Shown one piece after another: positions 53,174 through 61,279 of a stretch of DNA of 64,000 bases (its first letter is position 1; the number at the start of each line of letters is the position of its first letter). The stretch lies in contig JAGFBZ010000184.1 in NCBI GenBank assembly GCA_018398805.1, positions 358,073 to 422,072 of the forward strand. The letters run 5' to 3'. Source of the DNA: Hirundichthys speculiger (taxonomy: Eukaryota; Chordata; Actinopteri; Beloniformes; Exocoetidae). The notes beneath the pieces were generated by a model. That model was not told where the DNA came from. It ran no database searches and was given only the letters and a program-made list of their open reading frames with translations. A program made the position numbers and the translations under genes.

Positions 53174-56100
53174 TCAATATTTTCTCTTATGTTCTTCATA
53201 CAAAATATTTTCGTAGTTTGCTTTAAACGGGGGGGGGGGGGGGGGGGCCTCTCTGCATCAGCGCTCTCATTAGCCGTCAAGTGACCGGACTCCGGTGGTA
53301 ACTAAATTCACATCGACAGTAAACACAAACAACATTTATCTTGTGGAGTTAGCCATCAGGCAAGGTTTTGAAGCTGAACTTACCATTCAAAATAGTATCT
53401 TTTGTATCCACGGTTTGTTAACGTCTGTCTGTCTGCGGCATGGCCGTCGAATGACTTCCTGTTTTGACAGGACTACAGGACTACAACTATGGCGGGGCCC
53501 TGAGGCTCATCAAACCTACTCTCCTCTCTACTATTGTACATCAACGGCAACGCGTTAATCGCGCATTAAAAAAATTAGTTGCGTTAAAATTATTTTGCGT
53601 TAATCACGCGTTAACTTTGACAGCCCTAATTTCTATGTACCACGTCATAGTAATAAAAAAAACACATTGGGTCCTTATCAAATAATTAAATAAAGTAAAT
53701 GCAACCTCAGATGAAAACCACATTACATAATTATACTTTTTTAAATTAAACAATTTTTTAACAAAAATTTAAAGGTGGAGTAGGTGTTGTTTTTTTGCAA
53801 CACTTTTTACAATATTGCCTAAAAAACCTTTTCACATTCCCATTGCACCCACTGAAATAAAATGTTTGCAAAAAAAACTAAACGTTTTGGTCCGGTCTAG
53901 AGGGTATAATCAGAGAAAAACTCTGACCGGCTGCATAATACGTCCATCAAATATCAATGCACTCCCACCCACCCCTCCCTCCCTCCCTGCGGTTCATGTA
54001 GTCGTGAATCATGTGAAGGCGTGGTTTCGAGGGGTGAGCTGAAGAGGAGGAGGCGGAGCCTTTGGGAGGCGGGAGGGAGTGTATATTTTCAAAATCTCAC
54101 TTGAGTTGGATTGCTGGAACCGTTTTTCAAACAACACCTACTCCACCTTTAACTAAACAGTTTGTGAAAATCTAATTTTGAAGTGTTGTTTTCTGTATCG
54201 TGTCTTTTTTTGGTCCACTCTTCTTTACAACATAATTTATGCCTCGCTCTCTTTTTCCAACCTCGCCATTTCTTAATGATTCAAGAAAACACTATATTGT
54301 AGATCTTTACATTCCATCTTATTTGTCATACACAGACTATGTCTGTATACTGCGATACATTTTGAAAGATGTCATTTAAAAACAAACTGTGTGCAGCTAT
54401 TTTCTTTTCAGTAAGAAGAGGGTTTCTATCGGCAACTCTTCTACTCAAGCCAACTTATCAACCAATCCCATACTGATGGATAAAAACCACTGCTTCTTTA
54501 AGACCACTGCTGCTGTCTTTGTGGCATTGTGGCATACACTTAAATTCCCAAGACCAGCAAGCTGACAAAATTTCTCCTTCTACAGTATAACATAAATGTG
54601 GCGTTGATCCATTAACTGAGTGCACTTGATTAGTGGTATATACGTACCCCCTTAAGAGTGTCCTCAATTTTTCACAGACTGCTTCTAAATTTTGGTGTGA
54701 GGTGTTTTGTTAAATAAATAATGACCTGGTGTAATTTGTCATGTGTTGTTGTTCATTTGAGGTTGGATTTACTACATTTTAGACCAGATTTTTTTCTTTT
54801 AGAAAGGAAAGAGGACGTGTTTTATTTCTTTTAACTATACGTAATACTTAGAATAGAGTGCAACAAGACCACTTTTTACGAGAAAAGAAATCCAGTTGTC
54901 TTTCCTCCAGCATTTAGGACTATTCCCAGCATGATTGAGATTCTACATCTACAAATGTAATCAGTCTGTCATCAATAATACATTGGCATCTAAATGTTCC
55001 CCATGATATGTTTTATGGGGCTGTGCGAAGATCACAGAGCAGCTCCCAGATACAGAGTCTAGTTCTGAGGCCAAAGCCTTGGTCAGAAGGATAAAACTGG
55101 AGCACCCGAAAAATCCAGTCACACAGAGAATACGCTCAACACAACAAAGTGTCATTGAACATTGAACGTCATTGAGCGTCATATTAAACCCAATACTTCC
55201 TTGAACTGTGATCACCGATCCAACAACCCTTTTCAAATAATTTTTATGAAAATTCCAGTTGTTTCTGTTAGGAAACGATAGCAATTTTATAAGGTTATTT
55301 TAATTGGGTAATAAAGATTTTTTTCTCCTCTTACTTCAGAAGTATCTGCTTTATTCTACAGAGTGACATCAACTTTAACCCCGTGACTTAAACAGATGGG
55401 TCAAAGACTACTTCTGGATCTGAATCTCCTGAAACACGACTTTTATTGAACAACAGGGTGGTCAGTTTAATCTGTTTGGGTTTCCATTCAGTGTAAATCA
55501 CAAAGCCAGTGATTTCCAGGTTTTCCCAACAAAATGAAAATATTATGGCCATCTTTGTCCATCTGGACAGTAACACACCCTCAATAAACACTAGTGGATT
55601 TCTTTTGTTGGTCTATAAAACCCTTTAATGGTTTAGTCAGTATGAGAATGCTTGCCAAGAGAAAAGGCTAAATGGAATTGTAAAAATATAAGGTTTCTAT
55701 GAAACATCCTTGTGTAAAAGTGCCAAAACATCAATCACAGTCACAGTGTTATGATTAATGAGTTCAACAGCAGTAGCTGCTATAAGGATAGAGACCATCT
55801 GATAAAACAAAATGTAAGGTAATATTGAAAAAAACATACTATTACTTTTTATCCAAACCAAATAAGCAGGGTCCAACAATTTTTATAAGCTGATTTTGTC
55901 CAATCACCTATCTCTATCTTGGTATTGTGAGTTGATGTAGCTTATATGATGGGCAGTAAGTGCTAATATAGTTCTTTATTTTTTCTGCAGAAGGAAATGC
56001 AAAAAAAAAAAGCTTGAGGCCATTTGTGGTTTCATCATAATTGGCTCAGTTCTAACACCACTGTTTACAATGCTTCCAGCACAGTCTGCACCACAAATCA

Positions 56101-59100
56101 TAGTAATGAGTGCACAACTGAGTAGAGACTGCCGTGGAATCAGGCTGTTTCTTTGTTTGCAAGAGTTTAAGTTGTATGTGAGATAAGTAGATTGAAATGT
56201 AAAAAAAAAGTCCTCTCCTCTTCCCTTCACCTTACATACTAATAGCAAAGTGCACAGTTTAGTGTAACCACTGTCTTAGATATGTGAGAGAGAATTAAAA
56301 ACAATGCAATGACCTGTTTTTCATATTGATACATATGTATGGCAGCTGGGTCATGCTATCGTCCTGCCACTCACTGTTGATGCTGCCATCAAACATAAAA
56401 CAAAAAACAAAAGAAAAGACAAAACTAGATGCCCTTAAAGGTGGAGTGCATCAGTGTTCTGATCTTCACAGTAAATCATGGAAAGGGGCAGTACTGAAGG
56501 AAGGTTCTAAATTCTGCTAAATGTATTTTTTCCTCTACTTCTATGAAAAGTTTTACTAATCAATTGTTGCAAGATCTGGATTTAGTCTTTTATAGACTTT
56601 TAACTGGGAAAAGTGTAAGCCAGTCTTTCCTACTTCACATTATATTTGATTCAGAGTTTTTCTATAGAGAACAGAAGAAGTTGTTGTGTGTATGTGTATG
56701 GCCAAACAATTTCCTCTGTGTGTGTGTGTAAATTAAAGGGAGAAATTGATTCAGTGTGCTGCTGCTTGATAGTAAAATAATCTACCATTTTACAGTGAAA
56801 GAAAATAGCTTGCCAAATAAACTTAGGACTGGGGCAAGTAAAATATATCTGTAGAAAGCACAGTAAAAAAAAAATTCGTAGCAGCACTGACCCCATAAGT
56901 ATCGATAAGTCTCTTAATAACACATCCGGCACAAACTGAAGCTGTGCAGGATTGTCAATATTTTTCCATAAGTTAAAAATTAGGAGAATAAAATATGTCT
57001 AGCATGGACAGTTTTTGCAAAGAAATGGCATCATGAAGTGCTTAGAGGCTGTTATTCACATTGCCTCCCATTCACAGCACACACAAAGCAAGTGTGTCCC
57101 CCCACCTTGACACTCTATTTGCTGATACAAGACACTGTAGTGATATTTACCCTGACTGCCATCTCCTTGTAGAAATTCATCTTCATGATAAAATATGCTG
57201 CCTGAGAACACAAAGGAAAAGACTGTGTTACATCTTGTCTGTCGGTCCTCTGATCTGTCCACAGCAGGCGTCAAAGATAAAGAGCTCTTTATACATAATA
57301 CATTGCACAAAGACAGCACAGATAGGTCTACAGTTGAGGGGGTGGGGGTGACTGGGGGCAGAAACAGAGGGAAAGCAAGAGAGGAGAGGAATGAGAAAAA
57401 GTCAGGGGGATGGAGGGAGAGAAGAAGAGAGGGAGAAGTGGTTAGTGGGACTTTGTATCAAGGGAAGGACGGTACTCCCTTAATACACTAACGCAGACAA
57501 GGGCCAAGAAAATCTATGGTAGTCAAGCAGCGCACTAATGGAGATGTATGACGGCCAAACGCTCTCCTCTGGATTTCATAATCAATGACAGCACTGCCAC
57601 AGAAGAGACTAACAAAAGGCCACAGAATATTCACCAAGACACTCAACGAGCCATCACAGACTAAACGCAGCAGCCAACCACTGGGGGCACATTTCAGGAG
57701 CAAACTGAAGTGTCGGCCATGAAAGGGATTCATATTTCAACACGTCTTTTTCAATAACAACTGGAAAGAGAAGGAAGACGGGAAAGGGAAGGAAGACAAA
57801 GACTTGAAAGGAGGTTGTAAATTCAGCTTGATGTTTTAAGAAGAGACTTTGTGCAAGTCACATTACAAATGATAAGGTCTGCAAATGAGAAGAAGAAAGA
57901 CAGAGGAGGTGAAGCATGGAATATCTCTGGGCTAAATCAAAATGGTGCTCCATGGCAATTTTGAGTGATTCAAATTAGCGCTCGTCTGTTCCCAAATGAG
58001 ACCAAAAAGCCTTGTTTTAGCCCATATGTGTGTTGTGACACATCCTTCATTGTTTATTTAACACCCCCCTCGAAACCCCCTCTTCCTTTTCTTGAATGCC
58101 TCCCAAACGTCGGCTGGCAGTTATGCTTTAGCAAACAGTCAATTTACAGGCATGATAAATAGCTTGTTGTGATATGTTTACAAAACTCAATCCAGGGGAA
58201 AATTATATGTGAGAGCACTGGGTATTGGATCCGGTATCAACAATCTGTTCAATTAAGAAGCAGTTGGAGGCAATATGCTGAAAATGGCCCCTTGTTTTAC
58301 TAAAGCACACACATACACAATCGTCACATACACAACGTATTCCTTATTTCTGTTTCTCACCACACTCTCTCACATGCATCCGTGGAATAGATGGAATTCC
58401 TTATCATAGAGCATCATATTTGCTAAGTGTTAATTTTCACATGTGTAATGAGTGAATTATATTTCTTAAGGTCAGAGGCAGGGACTTGGGAATAAGGCAA
58501 TTGAATTCCAATGCATGCTATCATAACATAATCAATATATCTATAGCTGTTCCAGGCTCTGGCTTACCTTCACCATTTGTCTGACACGTGCCCTTGCTGT
58601 GAAGCCCCGCCATATCTTCTGTATAATGATTGCCTTTTTGTGCAGATGGCTGTAATGAAATCATATTGGGGAGAGGATAGAATGGATATTTTTTAGTCGC
58701 TGACATGAAGGAAACATTGAAAAAAGTTATTTAGGTACACATAGGGAGAAATTAAATGATGAGCTTATCTATTTGATCATTAACTTGGTTGTTTGTGTTG
58801 AGAAAATATCCATCTTAGTATGAAAACCTTAACCTAGAGGGATCTACGGAAAAAAAACAAAAAAAATGTATTTATATGTTCCTGCACACAAAATAAGAAA
58901 GTTAATAAAATTACTCAAATCTTTTAAATGGTTACTACGTGAAGACACTGAAGGAAAATCATAAAGAACATAGGGGTTTTCTGAAAACAAATCTAAGGCT
59001 ATAAAAGAACTTCAATTAAAAGGTCAGGGTAACATCATAAGCAGCCTTTCCCAAAGACATGCATACGGAAGCCCCGATCATCCAGGCTTTTCGATCATGT

Positions 59101-61255
59101 CCGATGAGCCTTTCACCCCCTTTAGTCAGCGGTATACATTTGTATTCATCTTCAAACATACTCTTAATGCAAGTCCACTGCGGTTCCCAGCCTCCAATGA
59201 GGCTATCAATTTCCAAAAGGCCATTTATATGCCCAGAAAATCAATGCTTATAGTGGGGATAGCACAACCCAGGAGTTGCACTTAGGCAGCTAAAATTGTT
59301 GCTAATTATCCACTTAACGCGTTGATCAATTAACTAAAGTAATCTGAATTAACCTACTGTCTGGAAGTTTGTCTGCTGACCCTGCAGAATGGTGCTGGGG
59401 TCACAGTATCAGAAGAAGCACATAGACATATATTTCTCTCTGTGTGAAAAGAGTGAAAGCTACAATTATTCCTTGAGGCCATTTGTAAAGCTCTAGAAGT
59501 GGGATGATTATGGCAGTGAGTTCATATCAGGGTTTCTATTGAAAGTAACTCTTAAGGGCCTGTCTGTTTTACATCCCTAAATGAAAATGAAAGGTAATGT
59601 GTGTTTGTGCACTTTTTTTTTTAAACAGTGTCAAACAAAGGAGCACCAACAGTCTCTTTATGGTCTGGAGACTCACATCAAGACACACTGTTCATCACAC
59701 ACAACCAGTATACCTGAGGTACGCTCGCAGCCTGCAGCCTCGGAACCAGCTCTGAATTCGGATGGCGGCCTGAGTCTCTTTCTGTCTGTTCTCCTCTGCT
59801 TGACTAAAGGGCAGACACATTAAAAACAACATAACCTTTTTTTTTTTTTTTTCCTGGGTCGTGTCAACGTGATGTTGCACACCAACGCTCAACACAGTAC
59901 CCGTACTAGAGTGGAAACAGTACAGGTGCTTGCTGAAATATGAAGTTTGTACTGTCATTTCTAAAGGCTAAATCACCACTTTAGATTAGAAAATAAACAG
60001 TCTAACTAAATGTTTTTGAAACAAGCAACCTCAGTTTGCTCGTAAGGCGGAGAATATCGAAACTATAAGGTCAAAAATGCAGAGAAGCCTCTTCTCAGCT
60101 AAAAATTGTAATTGACAATTGCAGATTTCCACCATATATACTAAACACTACTTAGTAGATATACTTGGCCATGGTGACATAAAATCACACATTCTATCTG
60201 ACTCACACTAAAAATTCAGCCAAACATAGTCTGAAACGACCCCAATTTAAAGGAAAACGGTAACTCCAAATGAAATTTCCCTGCCATCACAGGAACAGCA
60301 AAGATCAGTGTAACATTGTTGTTTCTAGGGCTAAAAATGTGGATATAATTTAGGACTTAGTTGGAAGGCCAGCTCAGATTTTGCATTACAAAGTATAGGA
60401 AAAAGAAGAGGCTTTCTATAATTTGGAGGCTTCTAGCAAGAAAAGTATACGTCTCTCATTTTTGAGGGTTACAATGTATGACAGAAGACAAATTTAGCTA
60501 CGTTTTGATGTAGAAATTATGTCTGTGGGGTTAAAGCTCTGGCTTCAAGGGTAGTTTGAAGAGAAAAAATAGTTTTAATTTTGAGACCTCTGCACTTTGT
60601 CAGTTTAGCAGTTTGTCAGTCACTCTGAATCAGAAACATTCCTTCATTGGAAATACATTGGAAGGACTGAACAGAAATTAAACTGCCATATTTCAAAAAA
60701 CTACAAAAGATTTTTAAAAACAGTCATAGTTCAACAGCGTGAATAGTCTTATATTTTGTGCACATTTTGATGTTTGAATGGTGTCTCTAGCTGAATGTAT
60801 GCTGACATAGTAAGCTCTCAAAGACACGCGCAAGATTTTATCAAGATAACAAGATTAAACAAGTGGTTTAACAAGCTTCTCATTCGTTTTCAATGCCGGA
60901 AAAACGGTAATAACGAAAAAAAATTGAAAAGTCACAGATTTGAAAAAACGTAGCAGATATGTCCAGAAGAAGCTGAACGTTTTGCTGTTTAAATGATTTT
61001 AAAATCCGAAAGTATGCCGAAGTTTAACGGACAAAAATGCCAACGCCAATGCATTGACACCAAATATGCTATATGCGAATGTCGCTCAGGTTGTTTGAGA
61101 TAATAGGTTAACGGCAAATATTTTTGACAACTGCCACAGCCATCAATTTATGAGACTAAAACCTATACTTATATTAAAAAAAGTCACCTATTCCTGTAGA
61201 AGTATTCTTTTTTGAACTCCTCATGATTACTTTTTAATTTCAGCAGCTCCGCCAT
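28046..61255 (-). CDS. spata17: spata17, spermatogenesis-associated protein 17 (eight exons, 3' end not found)
   Basis: Seen: eight minus-strand exons at 61188-61255, 59714-59803, 58568-58649, 57151-57201, 51345-51448, 41743-41866, 33169-33423 and 28046-28194. All have GT donors, AG acceptors and matching phases, giving 307 codons plus two bases. The product has three IQ motifs at residues 39-53, 62-76 and 98-112, a charged helical stretch (about 132-173) ending in LLSTKQ, an FNSPFR motif and an ILPPI motif. Known: this order is that of vertebrate SPATA17, about 360 residues long, a testis- and cilia-associated protein whose IQ motifs bind calmodulin. Inferred: the ortholog. The conserved C-terminal part, which follows exon 8 in mammals, is missing from the window or too diverged to see. 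Intron 7 hosts a second gene on the other strand, and introns 4-6 are rich in transposon remnants. Confidence 0.93.
28741..28858. repeat. 46-bp direct duplication with an 18-bp inverted copy between
   Basis: Copies at 28741-28786 and 28813-28858 are identical (aatgtattaaatatactc... to ...cttcactcaga). Between and overlapping them, 28785-28802 is the exact inverse of the first 18 bases. The layout can form alternative hairpins. Confidence 0.92.
29513..29582. repeat. (GAAA)n microsatellite
   Basis: About 70 bases of GAAA units with a few GAA or AAAA interruptions. A 90-codon lysine/glutamate/arginine frame over it is an artefact of the repeat. Confidence 0.95.
30540..30930 (+). promoter_or_regulatory. 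CpG-rich patch, possible first exon and promoter of the nested gene
   Basis: This stretch has many CG dinucleotides (gccgggaagac, tcggcgaccgc, aaaacgccggga) in an otherwise CpG-poor neighbourhood. It contains a donor-like ACTGAA|GTAAGAG near 30880. Two overlapping plus-strand frames of 76 and 81 codons here match nothing I recognise, so a 5' UTR exon is more likely than coding. It could be the start of the gene whose C-terminal exon lies at 31688. Confidence 0.35.
31100..31131 (+). other. Possible small exon of the nested plus-strand gene
   Basis: A pyrimidine tract and tcaacag acceptor are followed by a short open segment (ATAGACATC... to TTTCTCCACT) and a good donor, GTAAGG. It sits between the CpG-rich patch and the frameshifted exon at 31688. 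The frame is open (IDISIDF...), but no homology is recognised, so it could equally be a 5' UTR exon or chance. Boundaries are accurate to a few bases. Confidence 0.25.
31688..31991 (+). pseudogene. Frameshifted exon of a multi-copy uncharacterised fish protein family (SAMD3-like annotation)
   Basis: After an acceptor-like ctgttag, the frame reads DVTNKDGH, then LGILCVDEENP, SSVAIVLEGNVVMDKPADLP and FYALHLQYPKCMKHTF. I recognise this as the C-terminal block of a family found in many copies in fish genomes, often named uncharacterised or sterile-alpha-motif-domain-containing 3-like. At about 31907 one extra base shifts the frame. The +1 frame then gives FVQQVMFNLG and ends QTLKNQLAV with a stop at 31989-31991, the expected family ending. 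In the original frame the protein runs on to 32047 with unrelated sequence. It lies in spata17 intron 7 on the opposite strand. Either it is a decayed copy or the base is a sequencing error. Function is unknown. Confidence 0.6.
31992..33168. other. spata17: spata17 intron 7, right part
   Basis: AT-rich with no recognisable element. Holds the possible 3' UTR of the nested plus-strand gene remnant and the alternative in-frame stop of exon 7 at 33148-33150. Confidence 0.7.
33169..33423 (-). CDS. spata17: spata17 coding exon 7 (FNSPFR and ILPPI motifs)
   Basis: The acceptor is tttgtttcctcag. The exon encodes residues 174-258, starting SPGVFNSPFR (mammals PGIYNSPFR) and containing SSRPILPPI near residue 241. 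The frame stays open for six more codons to a TAA at 33148-33150. A donor at CAGCAG|GTGATG is preferred because it leaves phase 0 and joins exon 8 exactly where the mammalian exon boundary lies (Q followed by G). If the donor is skipped, the protein would end here as a short isoform. Confidence 0.9.
33590..34685 (+). mobile_element. LINE 3' end (L2-like)
   Basis: The first part translates to a degenerate RFEGLAFCYQAPLQWNQQL...STFKTKIRKILFSKA, the C-terminal motif of L2-type reverse-transcriptase proteins. It is followed by a 3' UTR with the tttcttccctcttgaaagg block and a tail of gaattgaattaaa. It abuts the minus-strand LINE at 34.69 kb. Confidence 0.55.
34690..36300 (-). mobile_element. Degenerate LINE reverse-transcriptase C-terminal half, split by a DNA transposon
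   Basis: Minus-strand reading gives MNRIYEKGQPWQSP near 36.2 kb, then LDRKG and EVLPQVQEFKYS near 35.95 kb. On the far side of the inserted element come GRIEQVIDRWISVDFAVV and finally TERMRSQIQVAKIGFF with RVAGLLLRDGVQSS. This matches the reverse-transcriptase and downstream region of a LINE family common in fish. There are many stops. Clade not assigned. Confidence 0.75.
35228..35948. mobile_element. 721-bp TA-flanked DNA transposon nested in the LINE
   Basis: The ends are CAGTAAACCCTCAC and, read inward from the right, CAGTAAATCCTTACAC. TA is duplicated outside (35226-35227 and 35949-35950). Removing the element rejoins the LINE sequence as aagatacttaaattcct. The cagtaaaccctc end is typical of pogo/Tigger-like Tc1/mariner elements. 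No transposase frame is present, so it is non-autonomous. Confidence 0.8.
36402..36451. repeat. (AT)n microsatellite
   Basis: About 40 bases of pure AT followed by an interrupted tgtatata end. Confidence 0.95.
36757..37005 (+). mobile_element. Internally deleted copy of the same SINE with 12-bp target duplication
   Basis: The head (GCTTAGTGGTTAGCACTGTTG) jumps straight to ACATGCATGTTAGG, so the B box and about 110 bases of body are missing compared with the copy at 1731-2093. The tail is (ATGG)n. GCATCCATTTTT flanks both ends (36745-36756 and 37006-37017). Confidence 0.9.
37268..37990 (-). mobile_element. Degenerate DNA transposon with DDE-transposase-like fragment
   Basis: A 66-codon minus-strand frame (37268-37468) reads MVWSCISFLGQGHLHLFDGS, then ADNYTEILEQHMLLSRPHLI, like the middle of Tc1/mariner-type transposases (VWGCFS...ILEQHMLP). 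Sequence further right (tgaccatggatgtccagcttaggcttgc) belongs to a known fish DNA-transposon repeat, but no ends or superfamily can be set. Confidence 0.45.
37875..37899. repeat. T homopolymer (25)
   Basis: A pure T run inside a degenerate DNA transposon. Its length is prone to sequencing error. Confidence 0.9.
38086..38199 (-). mobile_element. 5'-truncated SINE copy with 10-bp target duplication
   Basis: Only the 3' third of the family is present on the minus strand, from the cagggtgtacccctg region to the ATGG-type tail. TTTATGAGAT occurs on both flanks (38076-38085 and 38200-38209). This is typical of incomplete reverse transcription. Confidence 0.82.
38424..38438. repeat. G homopolymer (about 15)
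   Basis: A G run preceded by gggggt, in an otherwise unremarkable stretch. Confidence 0.9.
38640..39330 (+). mobile_element. Degenerate RTE-type LINE, endonuclease domain (interrupted by a SINE)
   Basis: Plus-strand translation gives AGTLNVETM before the SINE and TGKGRELA after it. Further degenerate pieces follow, ending in FGVR.MKSQRAFPGIGERWLEDT-like sequence. This matches the start of an apurinic-type endonuclease of RTE/BovB-like LINEs, often annotated as craniofacial development protein 2-like. Stops and frameshifts make it inactive. Confidence 0.6.
38681..38942 (-). mobile_element. tRNA-derived SINE inserted in a LINE remnant
   Basis: Read on the minus strand it starts GGTGGCTGTAGCTCAG, with an A-box TAGCTCAGTTGGTAGAGC and a B-box GGTTCAATCCC. 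The body follows (GTGTCCTTGGGCAAGACACT). CAATG is duplicated at 38676-38680 and 38943-38947. The LINE endonuclease reading frame resumes after it. Confidence 0.8.
39325..39430 (+). mobile_element. Short LINE reverse-transcriptase fragment
   Basis: The translation contains STLYTSDFQH and, after a frameshift, LNVKKTKDIIV, which resembles the reverse-transcriptase segment before the thumb in fish LINEs. It is too short and broken to assign to a clade. Confidence 0.4.
39431..41742. other. spata17: spata17 intron 6, right part
   Basis: Short CA/TG tracts (for example 40091-40140) and unremarkable AT-rich sequence. No supported gene. Confidence 0.7.
41743..41866 (-). CDS. spata17: spata17 coding exon 6 (charged helix, LLSTKQ)
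   Basis: The acceptor is tgtttcctgtag and the donor ACAAAGCAG|GTTGGT. The 124-base exon encodes residues 132-173: a charged, probably coiled-coil or long helical segment (FEELQKRERKYLETVKQQ) followed by AHRLHHLLSTKQ. The mammalian protein has the same MHYLLSTKQ ending at this splice junction. It enters in phase 2 and leaves in phase 0. Confidence 0.93.
42004..42162 (-). mobile_element. tRNA-like SINE remnant
   Basis: On the minus strand, AGGGCAGGAGACGCATGTAC is followed by a B-box-like GAGTTTGACTCCC and then GCTGCATGTCTTCCCC, ending near a (GA)n tract. The layout resembles a repeat common in percomorph fish. The family name is not assigned. Confidence 0.5.
42332..43023. mobile_element. DNA transposon with long imperfect terminal inverted repeats
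   Basis: The left end CCGTATTGGACCTGAATTTAGG and the right end read inward CCATATTGGCTCGAATATAG pair imperfectly. Both continue into rearranged versions of aggacgacccctattttt. The interior is AT-rich and lacks a credible transposase. No target duplication is clear. Confidence 0.5.
44838..44886. repeat. Imperfect (TG)n tract
   Basis: TG units broken by gc and cc; it creates overlapping Cys/Val frames that are not genes. Confidence 0.85.
46238..46257. repeat. (GA)n microsatellite
   Basis: A short pure GA tract followed by aaag units, then a near-duplicate of gaacgaaggagt. Confidence 0.85.
49669..50395. mobile_element. Putative inverted-repeat DNA element
   Basis: GGTTTCCATTTGTGGGGATC near 49671 and the inward-read right end GGTTTCCATTTGCAGGGATC near 50390 match at 18 of 20 positions. 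No transposase is seen. The overlapping open frames (49815-50220) have low-complexity hydrophobic sequence. The target duplication is not resolved. Confidence 0.5.
50860..51150 (+). mobile_element. 3' end of an RTE-type LINE open reading frame
   Basis: A 91-codon frame reads ISGTAHVRCFGERVKETRLR, then WFGLVHRWNSEYIGRRM and RPKRRFMDIEKENVKLV, ending YCCNP. This is the C-terminal block after the reverse transcriptase in the LINE family whose endonuclease remnant is at 38.6-39.3 kb. Only the end is present, as expected for 5'-truncated insertion. Confidence 0.75.
51345..51448 (-). CDS. spata17: spata17 coding exon 5 (IQ motif 3)
   Basis: The acceptor is aattccttacag and the donor ATCAG|GTAAGA. 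The 104-base exon encodes residues 98-131 plus two bases. It begins IQRRWRGFFVRKYVHNFY, very close to the mammalian IQRRWRGYRVRKYLFNYY, and is the third IQ motif. It sits between a 5.7 kb and a 9.5 kb intron. Confidence 0.94.
52495..53025 (+). mobile_element. L2 LINE 3' fragment nested in the hAT element
   Basis: The frame at 52588-52785 reads SISDMLEPYEPTWTLRTS, then LLLVPRVRTKQGEAAF and APKIWNSLLEDVRQ, the conserved end of fish L2 reverse-transcriptase proteins. It is followed by a tail with aaagcactttgaattgaattgcaaataaag. It is 5'-truncated. Confidence 0.8.
53096..53167. repeat. (TA)36 microsatellite
   Basis: The longest simple repeat in the window, inside the hAT element just right of the nested L2. 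Confidence 0.97.
53229..53247. repeat. G homopolymer (19)
   Basis: A pure G run inside the hAT element. G-quadruplex formation is possible, and the assembled length is unreliable. Confidence 0.9.
53773..54148. mobile_element. 376-bp TTAA-flanked MITE (piggyBac/Kolobok type)
   Basis: The terminal repeats are AGGTGGAGTAGGTGTTGTTT at the left and the exact inverse aaacaacacctactccacct at the right. TTAA lies on both sides (53769-53772 and 54149-54152). No coding capacity. TTAA duplication is typical of piggyBac and Kolobok superfamilies. Confidence 0.85.
54153..57150. other. spata17: spata17 intron 4, right part
   Basis: AT-rich sequence with short simple repeats. No element ends, exons or RNA genes recognised. 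Confidence 0.65.
57151..57201 (-). CDS. spata17: spata17 coding exon 4 (linker between IQ motifs)
   Basis: A 51-base microexon with acceptor gttctcag and donor GTCAGG|GTAAAT, phase 0 at both ends. It encodes residues 81-97, AAYFIMKMNFYKEMAVR, matching the mammalian VAYYTMMMNLYNAMAVR. It was found by homology because it is too short to stand out as an open frame. Joining it to exon 5 restores the AVR-IQRRWRG sequence seen in the family. Confidence 0.92.
57202..58567. other. spata17: spata17 intron 3 with candidate conserved noncoding blocks
   Basis: 57480-57740 and 57930-58170 are balanced in base composition, free of simple repeats and unlike the surrounding intron. They contain no credible open frame. 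Confidence 0.45.
58568..58649 (-). CDS. spata17: spata17 coding exon 3 (IQ motif 2)
   Basis: The acceptor is tttcattacag and the donor GTGAAG|GTAAGC. This 82-base exon enters in phase 2 and leaves in phase 0. It encodes residues 53-80, including IIIQKIWRGFTARARVR. This matches the second IQ segment of the family (TIIQKWWRSFLGRK in mammals). The fish copy keeps the RG core that the mammalian copy has changed. A spurious long frame overlaps it in another phase. Confidence 0.92.
59714..59803 (-). CDS. spata17: spata17 coding exon 2 (IQ motif 1)
   Basis: The acceptor is tgccctttag and the donor CTCAG|GTATAC. The 90-base exon completes codon 23 as serine and encodes residues to 52 plus two bases. 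It carries IQSWFRGCRLRAYL (from residue 39), nearly identical to the first IQ motif of mammalian SPATA17. IQ motifs bind calmodulin, usually the calcium-free form. A longer open frame continues past the donor but is intronic. Confidence 0.93.
59804..61187. other. spata17: spata17 intron 1
   Basis: AT-rich. The 60.3-61.1 kb part reads like an old interspersed repeat, but no ends or family could be fixed. Confidence 0.6.
61188..61255 (-). CDS. spata17: spata17 coding exon 1 (start codon)
   Basis: Residues 1-22 begin MAELLKLKSN and end EYFYRN, followed by two bases (AG) of codon 23. The end resembles the mammalian N-terminus, which has a YYFRN stretch at the same place. The ATG at 61255 has a strong initiation context, with G at -3 and G at +4 (gac ATG G). 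The donor is TAG|GTGACT. No in-frame upstream start was needed. The 5' UTR boundary cannot be set from sequence alone. Confidence 0.88.
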
Positions 61256-61279
61256 GTCCACATAGGTAAGTGTTTACTT

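Larger units (their letters stand above)
52339..53628. mobile_element. hAT-type DNA transposon with 8-bp target duplication, carrying an inserted LINE
   Basis: The ends are TAGGGCTGTCAA and TTGACAGCCCTA, flanked by ATTTCTAT on both sides (52331-52338 and 53629-53636). The 8-bp duplication is diagnostic of hAT elements. Subterminal attaatcg/gcgttaat repeats are present at both ends. No transposase remains. An L2 fragment, a long (AT)n and a G-run lie inside. Confidence 0.88.

Noticed and set aside
53015..53284. Overlapping Ile/Tyr-repeat frames on both strands
   Set aside because: Translation of the (TA)n tract and the G run.
61240..61266. Plus-strand tttcag ... ATAG|GTAAGTG pattern over spata17 exon 1
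   Set aside because: It would be a 22-base antisense exon with nothing supporting it on either side.
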